Source: Methanobacteriota archaeon (lineage in GTDB: Archaea; Thermoplasmatota; Thermoplasmata; RBG-16-68-12). Taken from it: a DNA stretch of 13,231 nucleotides. The first letter of the stretch is position 1; the number at the start of each line of letters is the position of its first letter. Made by a program: the position numbers and the translations under genes. Below, piece by piece: positions 1 through 6,894 of this stretch. Location of the stretch: assembly GCA_005879065.1 (NCBI GenBank), contig VBLU01000048.1, forward strand, positions 1 to 13,231, in the 5' to 3' direction. Below the pieces are notes generated by a model. It ran no database searches and was not told where the DNA came from. It saw nothing but the letters and a program-made list of their open reading frames with translations.

Positions 1-1359
1 ATCTCGCTCCCGACGATCATCCGCGACCTCCCTGGCACGACGACGATCGAAGGCATCTGGATCATCCTTGGGTATGTGCTGGTGACGGCGAGCCTCCTCC
101 TCACGATCGGCCGGCTCGCGGACCTATACGGCCGCGTCCGCCTGTACAACTTGGGGTTCGCGATCTTCACGATCGGCTCGGGCCTGTGCAGCCTCGCCCC
201 GAACGGCACGAGCCTCGTCCTGTTCCGGCTCGTCCAGGGCATCGGTGCCGGGCTCTTGTTCGCGAACAGCGCCGCGATCCTGACGGACGCGTTCCCCGTC
301 TCCGAGCGGGGACGGGCGCTGGGGCTCAACCAGGTCGCGGGGACCGCCGGTGCCTTGATCGGCCTCGTGGCGGGCGGCGTCCTCACCGCCCTCCTCGGTT
401 GGCAGTCGATCTTCTGGATCAACGTCCCCTTCGGGGTGTTCGCGACGATCTGGGCGTACGCCCGCCTCAAAGAGCTCGGCGCCCGTCCGGGTCGCGAGAA
501 GCTCGATCCCGCGGGGAATCTCCTCTTCGCGGGCGGTTTGTCGCTCGCCCTCCTCGGGGTCACCCTCGGGGCGATTACCGGCTGGGCCCCGCTGTATCTC
601 GTCCTGTTGCTCGCCGGCGTCGCGTGCCTCTTCGCGTTCGTGCCCGTCGAGCGGGCGGTGCCGTCCCCGATGATGGATCTGGCCTTGTTCCGGAACAAGG
701 TCTTCTCCGCGGGTGTCCTCAGCAACCTCCTCGCGTCGACGTCGAGGGGGGCCGTCGGCCTCGTCCTCGTGTTCTACTTCCAAGGGGCGCTCGGGCTCGA
801 TGCGTTGACGGCGGGACTCCTCCTGATCCCGTTCTCCCTCGCCTTCGTGAGCGTCGGTCCCCTCAGCGGCTACCTCTCCGACAAGTACGGTCCGCGGCTC
901 TTCACCACCGGCGGACTCCTCGTGTCCGGAGTCTCGTATCTCTGGTTCGCGGTCCTTCCCTACCAGGTGCCCTATACGACGTTGGTCTTGCCTATGATCC
1001 TGGCGGGCATCGGGGGCGGGTTGTTCATCGCGCCGAACGTGGCCTCGATCATGAACTCCGTCCCGGTCGTGCGCCGCGGGGTCGCCGCGGGAATGTCGGC
1101 GACTCTCTTCAACGTCGGCTTCCTGGTCAGTCTCGGGCTGGCCTTCGCGATCATGGCCTCGAGGATGCCCTTGCCCGTCATGCAGGCGATCTTCGCCGGC
1201 CTCCCGATCCCACAGGGCCAAGTGGAAATCGGCTCGTTCATGGAGGCGTTCCATCAGATCTTCGTCGCCATCGCCGGGATCAGTCTATTCGGGGCGATTC
1301 CCGCCGCCGTTCGCCGGAACCCCGTCATCGAACATCCTTCGAGCGATGTAAAGGCCTAA
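1..1359 (+). CDS. MFS transporter, DHA2 (EmrB/QacA-like) drug:H+ antiporter family, 5'-truncated
   Basis: Integral membrane transporter, probably exporting drugs or other small amphipathic molecules in exchange for protons. The frame is open from base 1 (it begins ISLPTIIRDLPG) to the TAA at 1357-1359, giving 452 codons in the window; probably only a short N-terminal piece lies outside. The sequence shows motif A of the first cytoplasmic loop (GRLADLYGR, about codon 37), the family signature after helix 4 (GALIGLVAGG, then GWQSIFWINVPFG), and alternating hydrophobic segments to the C-terminus. The leading P-x-I-x-x-D-L block and total length fit 14-TM DHA2 transporters rather than 12-TM ones. 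The substrate cannot be told from sequence. The CBS gene starts 29 bases downstream on the same strand, so co-transcription is possible. A start at 76 (GTG) would cut off conserved residues and is an edge artefact. Confidence 0.88.
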   Translation: MSLPTIIRDLPGTTTIEGIWIILGYVLVTASLLLTIGRLADLYGRVRLYNLGFAIFTIGSGLCSLAPNGTSLVLFRLVQGIGAGLLFANSAAILTDAFPVSERGRALGLNQVAGTAGALIGLVAGGVLTALLGWQSIFWINVPFGVFATIWAYARLKELGARPGREKLDPAGNLLFAGGLSLALLGVTLGAITGWAPLYLVLLLAGVACLFAFVPVERAVPSPMMDLALFRNKVFSAGVLSNLLASTSRGAVGLVLVFYFQGALGLDALTAGLLLIPFSLAFVSVGPLSGYLSDKYGPRLFTTGGLLVSGVSYLWFAVLPYQVPYTTLVLPMILAGIGGGLFIAPNVASIMNSVPVVRRGVAAGMSATLFNVGFLVSLGLAFAIMASRMPLPVMQAIFAGLPIPQGQVEIGSFMEAFHQIFVAIAGISLFGAIPAAVRRNPVIEHPSSDVKA

Positions 1360-1388
1360 AGGCTGCCGACGTGCTATCTTCTCTCTCC

Positions 1389-1820
1389 ATGGTTCTGTAC
1401 GCGAAAGATATCGTTGAGCCGGAATTCCTCTCGATGCGTCCCCAGACCACCCTGCTCGAGGCGGCGAAGGTGATGGCCGACCGCCACCACGGCTTCGTCC
1501 TCGTGACGTCGGCCGAGGGCCGACCGATCGGAATCGTGACGGAATGGGACATCCTCGCCAAGGTCGTCGCGGAGGGCCGAGACCCTGCCCAGGTCCGCCT
1601 CGAAGAGCTCATGACGCGCTCGCTCGTGTACGTCGAGGCGAACGAAGGGATCGATCGCGTCGCGCAGATCATGGCGGACAAAGGGATTCGTCGGGTCCTC
1701 GTGCAGAAAGACGGCAAGGTCATCGGTGTGATCCGCGCGCAGACGATTGCGCGCCGGATGCGAGACTATCTCGATTCGATTAGCGCGCAGATCGCGCGGG
1801 CCCAACTGCCGCTGTTCTGA
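1389..1820 (+). CDS. Tandem CBS-domain protein
   Basis: A 143-residue protein made almost only of two CBS domains (about residues 5-60 and 72-130), which fold together as a Bateman module that usually binds an adenine nucleotide such as AMP, ATP or SAM and signals energy state. The first repeat ends in PIGIVTEWDIL and the second in VIGVIRAQTIA, the usual CBS beta-strand/helix pattern; LMTRSLVYVEANEGI opens the second repeat. There is no attached enzyme or DNA-binding domain, so it probably acts by binding a partner. The ATG at 1389 (MVLYAKDIVEPEF) fits the start of similar archaeal proteins. It has no visible Shine-Dalgarno sequence, so the message may be leaderless or read through from the transporter gene 29 bases upstream. 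An in-frame GTG at 1371 is a less likely start. The regulated target is unknown. Confidence 0.85.
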   Translation: MVLYAKDIVEPEFLSMRPQTTLLEAAKVMADRHHGFVLVTSAEGRPIGIVTEWDILAKVVAEGRDPAQVRLEELMTRSLVYVEANEGIDRVAQIMADKGIRRVLVQKDGKVIGVIRAQTIARRMRDYLDSISAQIARAQLPLF

Positions 1821-1890
1821 CCTTCGATCTGTTTGGTTTCGTCTCGGCCCCTCTAGGCGAGCGAAGCCAAGAGTCTGTTGCACCGACCAC

Positions 1891-2907
1891 TCAGACCGCG
1901 GGGCCAATCGAGTTCGCTAGGATGCCGATCCCCTCGATCTCGATTTCCACGCGATCTCCGGGCTTCAGGTACCGGGCGCGATCGCCCCGCTCGAGCTCGC
2001 ACCCGCCTGGGATCGTGCCGCTTCCCCACACCTCCCCCGCCTGGATCGGTTGGATCCGGGACAGGCATTCGACCATCTCGGGGAAGGACCAGAGGGCCCG
2101 CGCGCCCGCGGGCACCCAGGGGTTCTCGAATACCATCGTCCGATAGCGGTCTCGCAACCGCTCCTCGTTGTTCACCCGAACGACCACGGATTGATCGCGC
2201 AACTCGCCGAACTCGTCGCGTGTCACGATGCACGGGCCGAGGGCGTTCGCCCAATCCTTGCCGGGAGCCGGGCCCATGCCGATCTTCCCCGCGGCCATCT
2301 GGATGTCCCGAGCCGAGAAGTCATTGAAGATCGTGACGCCGAACAGGTGTTCAGTGGCCCTCGCGGCCGGGATGTCCCGACCGCCCTGGCCCAGTACGAA
2401 GCCAATCTCCGCCTCGTAGTCCATCTTCGAGGACTGGACGGTCTTGGAAGAACCTCCCTCGAACGTCTCGAATCGCATCGGTGGAATCGCGTCGCCCGTC
2501 CCGACGATGTTCAGGTGGTTCCCGTTGTAGTACGCGGGGAGGAGATCCCATTCCGGTGGGATGGAGGTCCATGCCGCGGCGCGGGTTCGGGCGACGTGCG
2601 CCCGGAACGCGAGGAAGTCCCGGAGCAGGCGCGGGACGATCGGAGGATGCAGCCGCACGTCGGGTGGCCGGAGCGCCCATGCAGGCGCCTCGGTCCCGAA
2701 TCGTCCCGCCTCCGCCAGGACGCGGACGGCGCGCTCCCATGTCGCTCCTTTCAGCCCTGGGCAAGCATCGATGAACGCGACCGTGTCGCCCGGAATCTCC
2801 GGATCCGCCGCGGCGAGGTCCACGACCCACTCCCAGTGGTTCCAGGGTCCGAGGACGGCCCCGAGTCGCGGACTTGAGCCGGCGGCCGAGAACCGAACGA
2901 GCCTCAT
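1891..2907 (-). CDS. Fumarylacetoacetase (fumarylacetoacetate hydrolase family)
   Basis: A 338-residue protein predicted to hydrolyse fumarylacetoacetate to fumarate and acetoacetate, the last step of homogentisate (tyrosine) catabolism, in the cytoplasm. The FAH metal ligands are readable: Asp97 (RDFLAF), Glu165 and Glu167 (DYEAEIG), and Asp196 (FNDFSARD). His104 is in the place of the catalytic histidine, Lys217 (PGKDWANALGP) in the place of the substrate lysine, and GSGTIPGG near residue 296 matches the family GSGT loop. The segment around residues 117-143 (PPEWDLLPAYYNGNHLNIVG) resembles true fumarylacetoacetases more than the broad FahA/YcgM hydrolases. Its ATG overlaps the stop of the upstream gene as TGATG, and GGAGG lies 7 bases before the ATG, so translation is likely coupled. 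The dioxygenase two genes upstream supports the substrate. Another acylpyruvate-like substrate cannot be excluded. The gene ends facing the CBS gene, 70 bases away. Confidence 0.85.
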   Translation of the reverse strand: MRLVRFSAAGSSPRLGAVLGPWNHWEWVVDLAAADPEIPGDTVAFIDACPGLKGATWERAVRVLAEAGRFGTEAPAWALRPPDVRLHPPIVPRLLRDFLAFRAHVARTRAAAWTSIPPEWDLLPAYYNGNHLNIVGTGDAIPPMRFETFEGGSSKTVQSSKMDYEAEIGFVLGQGGRDIPAARATEHLFGVTIFNDFSARDIQMAAGKIGMGPAPGKDWANALGPCIVTRDEFGELRDQSVVVRVNNEERLRDRYRTMVFENPWVPAGARALWSFPEMVECLSRIQPIQAGEVWGSGTIPGGCELERGDRARYLKPGDRVEIEIEGIGILANSIGPAV

Positions 2908-3575
2908 CAGGGCGCCTCCGCGAACTCACGCCACGGGATCGGAGGCGCGCCGGATTCCTGGCACAGGGGGCAGGAAGAGGGAGGAAAGATCGGCACGTCG
3001 ACCTGAATCGTGCTGTAGAAACCGTCGCCCAGCCAGTCCTCCGTCTCGCGCACGAGGACCCCGATGCCTTTGGCGAAGACGGCGGCTGCGGTGACCTGCC
3101 CTCCGAGACCCTGCACGAATTGCGGCAACCGGAGGCCGACGCAGCGTCCCTGGAGGCTCACGGCATTCAGGGCTAGGGCCTTCGATCCTCCGGGGACGGA
3201 CCCTTCCACGAGACGGCTTCCGTATCTTCCACTCGGCAGGTATTCCCAGTAGGCGGTCGGCCTCTCGAGGCGCGCGCCCACCGCTTCGGCGAGGGGCCGG
3301 ACGGCGGGCTGGGCCGGTGCGAACACGACGTCCACATCGGTCGACGTCCGGTCGCCCCATTTCGCGATGTCGTCGGCGATCGCATCGACAAAGGTCGGCG
3401 AGCGGGCGACCCGCTCGAATGCGAAGAATCCCTTCGTGTGGTTCCCGTCCTCGTCCGCGGGATAGAGGAAGTGGCCGGTGTCGGTGAAGGGTCTCGCGTC
3501 GGTGAGGATGCGGTCCAAGGTCTGCCGGCGGAAGGTCGGAGAGACGAGTCGAATCGGATCGGTCACGATTTTCAT
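2907..3575 (-). CDS. Phosphoribosyltransferase-fold protein (orotate-PRTase-like) without a PRPP motif
   Basis: A 222-residue protein. The middle (VDVVFAPAQPAVRPLAEAVG, residues 81-100) resembles the alpha/beta core of type I phosphoribosyltransferases such as orotate phosphoribosyltransferase, and HTKGFFAFERVARSPTFVDA precedes it. The place where the family has its PRPP loop (hydrophobic strand, then DDxxTTG) reads ALALNAVSLQGRC (residues 133-145): both acidic residues are Asn-Ala, though the glycine remains. Ordinary PRPP chemistry is therefore doubtful. The C-terminus has a CPLC pair (202-205), half of a possible metal knuckle. The gene lies 13 bases after the homogentisate dioxygenase and overlaps fumarylacetoacetase, so it is locked into that operon. 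A GAGG sequence stands 7 bases before the ATG. It occupies the slot where maleylacetoacetate isomerase would be expected, but shows no resemblance to the glutathione-transferase-type isomerase. The fold is a fair inference; the function is unknown. Confidence 0.7.
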   Translation of the reverse strand: MKIVTDPIRLVSPTFRRQTLDRILTDARPFTDTGHFLYPADEDGNHTKGFFAFERVARSPTFVDAIADDIAKWGDRTSTDVDVVFAPAQPAVRPLAEAVGARLERPTAYWEYLPSGRYGSRLVEGSVPGGSKALALNAVSLQGRCVGLRLPQFVQGLGGQVTAAAVFAKGIGVLVRETEDWLGDGFYSTIQVDVPIFPPSSCPLCQESGAPPIPWREFAEAP

Positions 3576-3588
3576 GGTCGGCCTCGCG

Positions 3589-4842
3589 TTACGCGGACGG
3601 AGACTCCCAGCCCTCGCCCTTCGCCTCGGCGTGGGGAGCGGTCTCGGCCCAGCTCAGCACATATTGCGGGTCGCGGTGCGCGAACCCGTGCGTCGTGATG
3701 CGCATGCTCTCGAAGTACGTGTCGAGCATGACCGCGAGCCGCGCCTGGACCTTCCCCCGAGCCGCGAGGGACCGCTGGGCCGCGTTGCCCTGCGGGCTGT
3801 GCGGCGTCGAGCCGGGATGGAACGTGAAGGACCCCTCCTCGACGACGCCCTCGCGGGCCCCGTAGAACGGGTTGCAGAAGAACATCAGCTCGTCGGAGTC
3901 CACGTTGAAATGGGCGTAGGGGGCCGGGACCTCGAGGGGATGCCATCCCGCCATCACGGGGACGAAGGAACAGAGGGAGAAGCCGCTGTGCGGGACGTTC
4001 CCCGATTGGAACGTCTGGTGCATCGGGGGCGCCGTGTGGATCTCGCGCGCAATCCCGTGGTGGCTCTTCACATCGAAGACGAACGGATAGAGGGCCCCCT
4101 CCCAACCGACGAGGTCGAACGGATGGTGGCCGAGCGTGATCCGAGTGATCCTTCCCCCGCCGTGTTTCACGTCGATCGGGAACTCGCCTCGCTCGTCTCT
4201 GTACGGAGGCAGGTCCGGCGTCTCGATCTCTGTCTCGACGACCGGTGACATGAGGGTGGCCTGGCCCTCCTTGTTGAAGTAGTGCGGGGCGAAGTTGATC
4301 GGATGCGTTGACTCGACGAGGAGGAACCACGCCTTCGGCGAGCTGAGATCGATCCGGTATGTAGTCCCTTTCGGGATCGCGATATAGACGTCCTTGCGGA
4401 ATTTCAGGTCGCCATATTCGGAACGGACGGAGCCTTCGCCGTCCTGGACGAAGTACACCTCGTGCCTCTCGCCGTTGCGGAAGAAGGTCTCCTTGGGCAT
4501 CGATTGCGACGGCTTCGAGATCGAGAGCGTCGTGCGCGTGCCGTGGACGATCGGCTTGCGGCCGCGGATCGCATCTCCCTCGTGGGGCATCCGGCCGGTG
4601 AAGATGTGATACGGCTGGAGGACGTCCGCCTCCGGCGGAAAGTCGGGGACGAGGGCGAAATCGGACTTCTTCGGTGGCTTCACCTGCTCCGTCGGATAGA
4701 AGCGAACATGGATCTTGCGGGACCAAGCCCCGCTGAAGCCGTAGGACCCGTGGATCTCCTCCTTCGTGAGGACCTTCGGGATGGCGTAGAATTCCGTGTG
4801 GGGCGTCGGTGGGACCGTCCCCTTCTTCACGATCAATACCAT
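3589..4842 (-). CDS. hmgA: Homogentisate 1,2-dioxygenase
   Basis: A 417-residue bicupin, non-haem Fe(II) dioxygenase that opens the ring of homogentisate to maleylacetoacetate. The N-terminal half has the jelly-roll features of the family (ERHEVYFVQDGEGSV near 125; VYIAIPKGTTYRI near 152). The C-terminal half has the metal site: His311 and Glu318 (AHFNVDSDEL), and His348 (GSTPHSPQGN), which matches the TPHGPD histidine of the human enzyme. The human ligands are H-x5-E; here the same stretch reads H-x6-E, with Asp317 at x5, so the exact carboxylate ligand is not certain. The length is close to the usual 430-445. GGAGG stands 8 bases before the ATG. The gene follows the aconitase-like gene by 55 bases and is followed by the PRTase-like and fumarylacetoacetase genes on the same strand, which strongly supports a homogentisate pathway role. 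Confidence 0.86.
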   Translation of the reverse strand: MVLIVKKGTVPPTPHTEFYAIPKVLTKEEIHGSYGFSGAWSRKIHVRFYPTEQVKPPKKSDFALVPDFPPEADVLQPYHIFTGRMPHEGDAIRGRKPIVHGTRTTLSISKPSQSMPKETFFRNGERHEVYFVQDGEGSVRSEYGDLKFRKDVYIAIPKGTTYRIDLSSPKAWFLLVESTHPINFAPHYFNKEGQATLMSPVVETEIETPDLPPYRDERGEFPIDVKHGGGRITRITLGHHPFDLVGWEGALYPFVFDVKSHHGIAREIHTAPPMHQTFQSGNVPHSGFSLCSFVPVMAGWHPLEVPAPYAHFNVDSDELMFFCNPFYGAREGVVEEGSFTFHPGSTPHSPQGNAAQRSLAARGKVQARLAVMLDTYFESMRITTHGFAHRDPQYVLSWAETAPHAEAKGEGWESPSA

Positions 4843-4897
4843 CGCGGGGTCCTCCGGGCGCGGTGATAACGGCGCCTCGGCTTAAACCCGCGCGACT

Positions 4898-6664
4898 TCA
4901 ACGAGGCACGCGCGATTGTGCGTACCGGATTCCGCCACCTGCGAGGAGCACTTCCCGTTGGTATGGCCGGAGGCTCACGCGCAAGCCCAGGCGTGCTCCG
5001 CGCGTCACGTCCTCCGCCGTCGCTTCGCCTCGGCCTCGGATCGCCGCGAGGACGTTCGTGATTCGGAGACGGTCGCCTTGCTGGACTCCATCATAGTCCT
5101 TCGGGTTCGCAAAGGTCACCGGAGGGATCCCCGAATTCACGAGGTTGTCCAAGTGGATCCGGGCAAAACTCTTCGCGAGGACGAGTTGGACGCCGAGGAA
5201 CATCGGGGCGACGGCGGCGTGCTCGCGGGAGGAGCCCTGACCGTAGTTGTCCCCCGCCACGATGAATCCGCCGCCCGCCTTCTTCGCCCTGGCCGGGAAC
5301 GTCGGATCCACGTACTCGAAGACGTGTTCCGCGAGGGCCGGGATGTTCGAACGGAGCGGGAGGACCTTCGCCCCCGCCGGCATGATGTGGTCCGTCGAGA
5401 TGTTGTCACCGAGTCGGATCAAGACCTCCCCTTCAAGCGTGTCCTTCGGCGGGTTCGCGACCGGCAAGGGGCCGATGTTCGGGCCGCGGACGATCGAGAT
5501 TGAACCGCGCTCCTTTGGCGGCCATTCGAACCCCGAGGTGTCGACCGGGTACTTCGTCGGCTCCTGGAAGGCCGGCAACTTCCCCAGGTCCCGGGGATCC
5601 GTGATCTTCCCATCGAGCGCCGTCGCCGCCGCGGTCTCCGGGCTGCACAGATACACGAGGTCGTCCGCCGTCCCGCTCCGTCCCTCGAAATTGCGATTGA
5701 ACGTGCGGACGGAGGCGCCGCGGGTCGGCGGGGAGAATCCCATGCCGATACACGGTCCGCAGGCGACCTCGAGCTCGCGGACGCCCGCCTTGATAAGCTT
5801 CGTCATGAGCCCGCTTGTCAGCATCAGGAGCAACGTTTGGCGCGAGCCGGGCGAGACCGCGACCGAGATTCCCGGCGCGATGCGCTTGTGGTCGAGCGCG
5901 TGCGCGACGATGCTCAGGTCCCGGAACGAGGAATTCACGCTGCTCCCGACCGCGACCTGCGCGACCTCCGTGCCCGCGACCTCCCGGACCGGCTTCACGT
6001 TGTCGGGACTGGAGGGGCACGCGATGAGGGGCTCCAACTCGCCTAGGTTCACGTCCACCGTGTCGTCGTATTCCGCGGACGCATCAGGAGACAGCCGGGT
6101 GAAGTCCTTGGCACGCCCCTGGGCCGTCAGGAACGCCTTCGTGAGCGCATCCGATGGGAACACGGAGGCGGTCGCCCCGAGTTCAGTTCCCATGTTCGCG
6201 ATCGTGCCGCGCGACGGCACCGTGAGCTCCTTCAGGGCAGGCCCCGTGTATTCCAGGACCTTGTTCCGGCCCCACTTCACGTCGAATCGCTGGAGCAGCT
6301 CCAGGATCACATCCTTCGCGCTCACCCAGGGCTTGAACTGCCCGGTCAAGCGCACGTTCACGACTTCGGGCATCGTGATGCGGTACGGTTCGCCCGCCAT
6401 CGCGCTCGCGACCTCAAAGCCGCCCGCGCCGATCGCGAGCATCCCGCAGGCACCGGCGTGGGGCGTGTGCGAATCACAGCCGATCATGGTCTCGCCGGGG
6501 ATGTCGTAGGCCTCCATGTGGGCCCAGTGGCTGATCCCGTTTCCGGGGCCGGAGAAGACCGCCCCGTACCGCTGGCAGGCGCTTCGCAGGAAACGGTGGT
6601 CGTCCGCGTTCTCATATCCGGTCTGCAGGATGTTGTGATCGATGTATTGCGTCGCCTGGTGCAC
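4898..6664 (-). CDS. Aconitate hydratase-like protein, N-terminally disrupted and lacking one Fe-S cysteine
   Basis: A homologue of the single-chain 'Aquifex-type' aconitases (about 640 residues), which isomerise citrate and isocitrate with a [4Fe-4S] cluster. The longest intact frame begins at a GTG (6664) and gives 588 residues. Most active-site elements are present: Asp9-His10 (YIDHN), His46, Asp64 and His66 (CDSHTP), Glu161 (NMGTELGAT), the FNRNFEGRSG arginines 324 and 329, and the swivel-domain GSSREHAA (Ser479, Arg480). Cluster cysteines 302 and 305 are kept (ACGPCIG). The third ligand, in the usual GSCTNSS motif, is Ser242 (VGSSVNSSF). The true N-terminus (ATG at 6737) is in another frame and about 30 residues, including the QDATGT strand, are missing between the two pieces. 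The protein is either a truncated, possibly non-catalytic aconitase or a decaying gene. It appears to be the first gene of the homogentisate operon. Confidence 0.8.
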   Translation of the reverse strand: MHQATQYIDHNILQTGYENADDHRFLRSACQRYGAVFSGPGNGISHWAHMEAYDIPGETMIGCDSHTPHAGACGMLAIGAGGFEVASAMAGEPYRITMPEVVNVRLTGQFKPWVSAKDVILELLQRFDVKWGRNKVLEYTGPALKELTVPSRGTIANMGTELGATASVFPSDALTKAFLTAQGRAKDFTRLSPDASAEYDDTVDVNLGELEPLIACPSSPDNVKPVREVAGTEVAQVAVGSSVNSSFRDLSIVAHALDHKRIAPGISVAVSPGSRQTLLLMLTSGLMTKLIKAGVRELEVACGPCIGMGFSPPTRGASVRTFNRNFEGRSGTADDLVYLCSPETAAATALDGKITDPRDLGKLPAFQEPTKYPVDTSGFEWPPKERGSISIVRGPNIGPLPVANPPKDTLEGEVLIRLGDNISTDHIMPAGAKVLPLRSNIPALAEHVFEYVDPTFPARAKKAGGGFIVAGDNYGQGSSREHAAVAPMFLGVQLVLAKSFARIHLDNLVNSGIPPVTFANPKDYDGVQQGDRLRITNVLAAIRGRGEATAEDVTRGARLGLRVSLRPYQREVLLAGGGIRYAQSRVPR

Positions 6665-6669
6665 CGTGA

Positions 6670-6694
6670 CGGAAGGCCTCCATCTTCCCTTCCG
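6670..6694. repeat. Short inverted repeat at the aconitase deletion junction
   Basis: CGGAAGG at 6670-6676 is followed, after an 11-base loop, by its perfect complement CCTTCCG at 6688-6694. The stem lies where the aconitase coding sequence jumps frame, so it may mark the deletion point, for example by slippage across a hairpin. Arms of 7 bases are short and could be chance. Confidence 0.4.
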
Positions 6695-6737
6695 CGAGGT
6701 GCGATCGAATCAACTTGTGCGTGAGCGGTTTGGCCAT
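6675..6737 (-). pseudogene. Displaced N-terminal piece of the aconitase gene
   Basis: From the ATG at 6737 this frame reads MAKPLTHKLIRSHLAEGKM, which matches the beginning of Aquifex-type aconitases (M-x-K-x-x-x-x-K-I-x-x-x-H-L-x-E-G). After this the frame runs on into unrelated sequence and stops at 6612, while the aconitase body resumes in a different frame at about 6680 (RPSVTVHQATQYIDHN). By comparison with the family, about 42 residues should separate the two landmarks EGxL and YVDHN, but only 34 bases do, so roughly 90 bases are gone and the frame is broken. Family length is from memory of the family pattern, so the deletion size is approximate. Confidence 0.68.
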
Positions 6738-6894
6738 GGAGCGCCTTCGACGGCGGACAAAACCTCGTGACCTATGAAGGTTGACGGTCGGAGGTTGTTT
6801 GGCTCGCGGCCGGCTCAACCTCGAACAAGGGTAACATCGTTCTTCCGGTCGACGAGCCCCGTTCCGCCCCGGTTGTCAAATACCTGCCCTCCAT
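6738..6894. promoter_or_regulatory. Divergent intergenic region, aconitase operon / extended SDR
   Basis: A 157-base spacer between two divergently read genes, so it should hold both promoters. No convincing archaeal TATA box was recognised for the aconitase side; CAAATACC at 6877-6884 is a weak candidate for the rightward gene. It contains four copies of an AACCT/AGGTT element: AACCTC at 6761, AAGGTTG at 6777, GAGGTTG at 6791 and CAACCTC at 6816, forming two inverted pairs, which looks like an operator. Binding is not demonstrated. Confidence 0.4.
6809..6822 (-). promoter_or_regulatory. Shared upstream element GAGGTTGAGCCGGC (aconitase copy)
   Basis: On the minus strand the 14-base sequence GAGGTTGAGCCGGC lies about 72 bases before the aconitase ATG at 6737. 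The identical 14-mer, in the same orientation relative to its gene, occurs upstream of malate synthase at 12785-12798. It overlaps the inverted GAGGTTG/CAACCTC pair. A shared control site for the two genes is an inference. Confidence 0.35.

Noticed and set aside
124..1254. 376-codon open frame on the minus strand across the transporter gene
   Set aside because: Its translation is a run of charged residues (E, R, D) with no hydrophobic core, typical of the antisense of a GC-rich gene; the plus-strand frame is a clear MFS transporter.
1821..1890. Terminator between the convergent CBS and fumarylacetoacetase genes
   Set aside because: The 70-base gap has only scattered T clusters and no clear stem or long T tract, so I do not call one.
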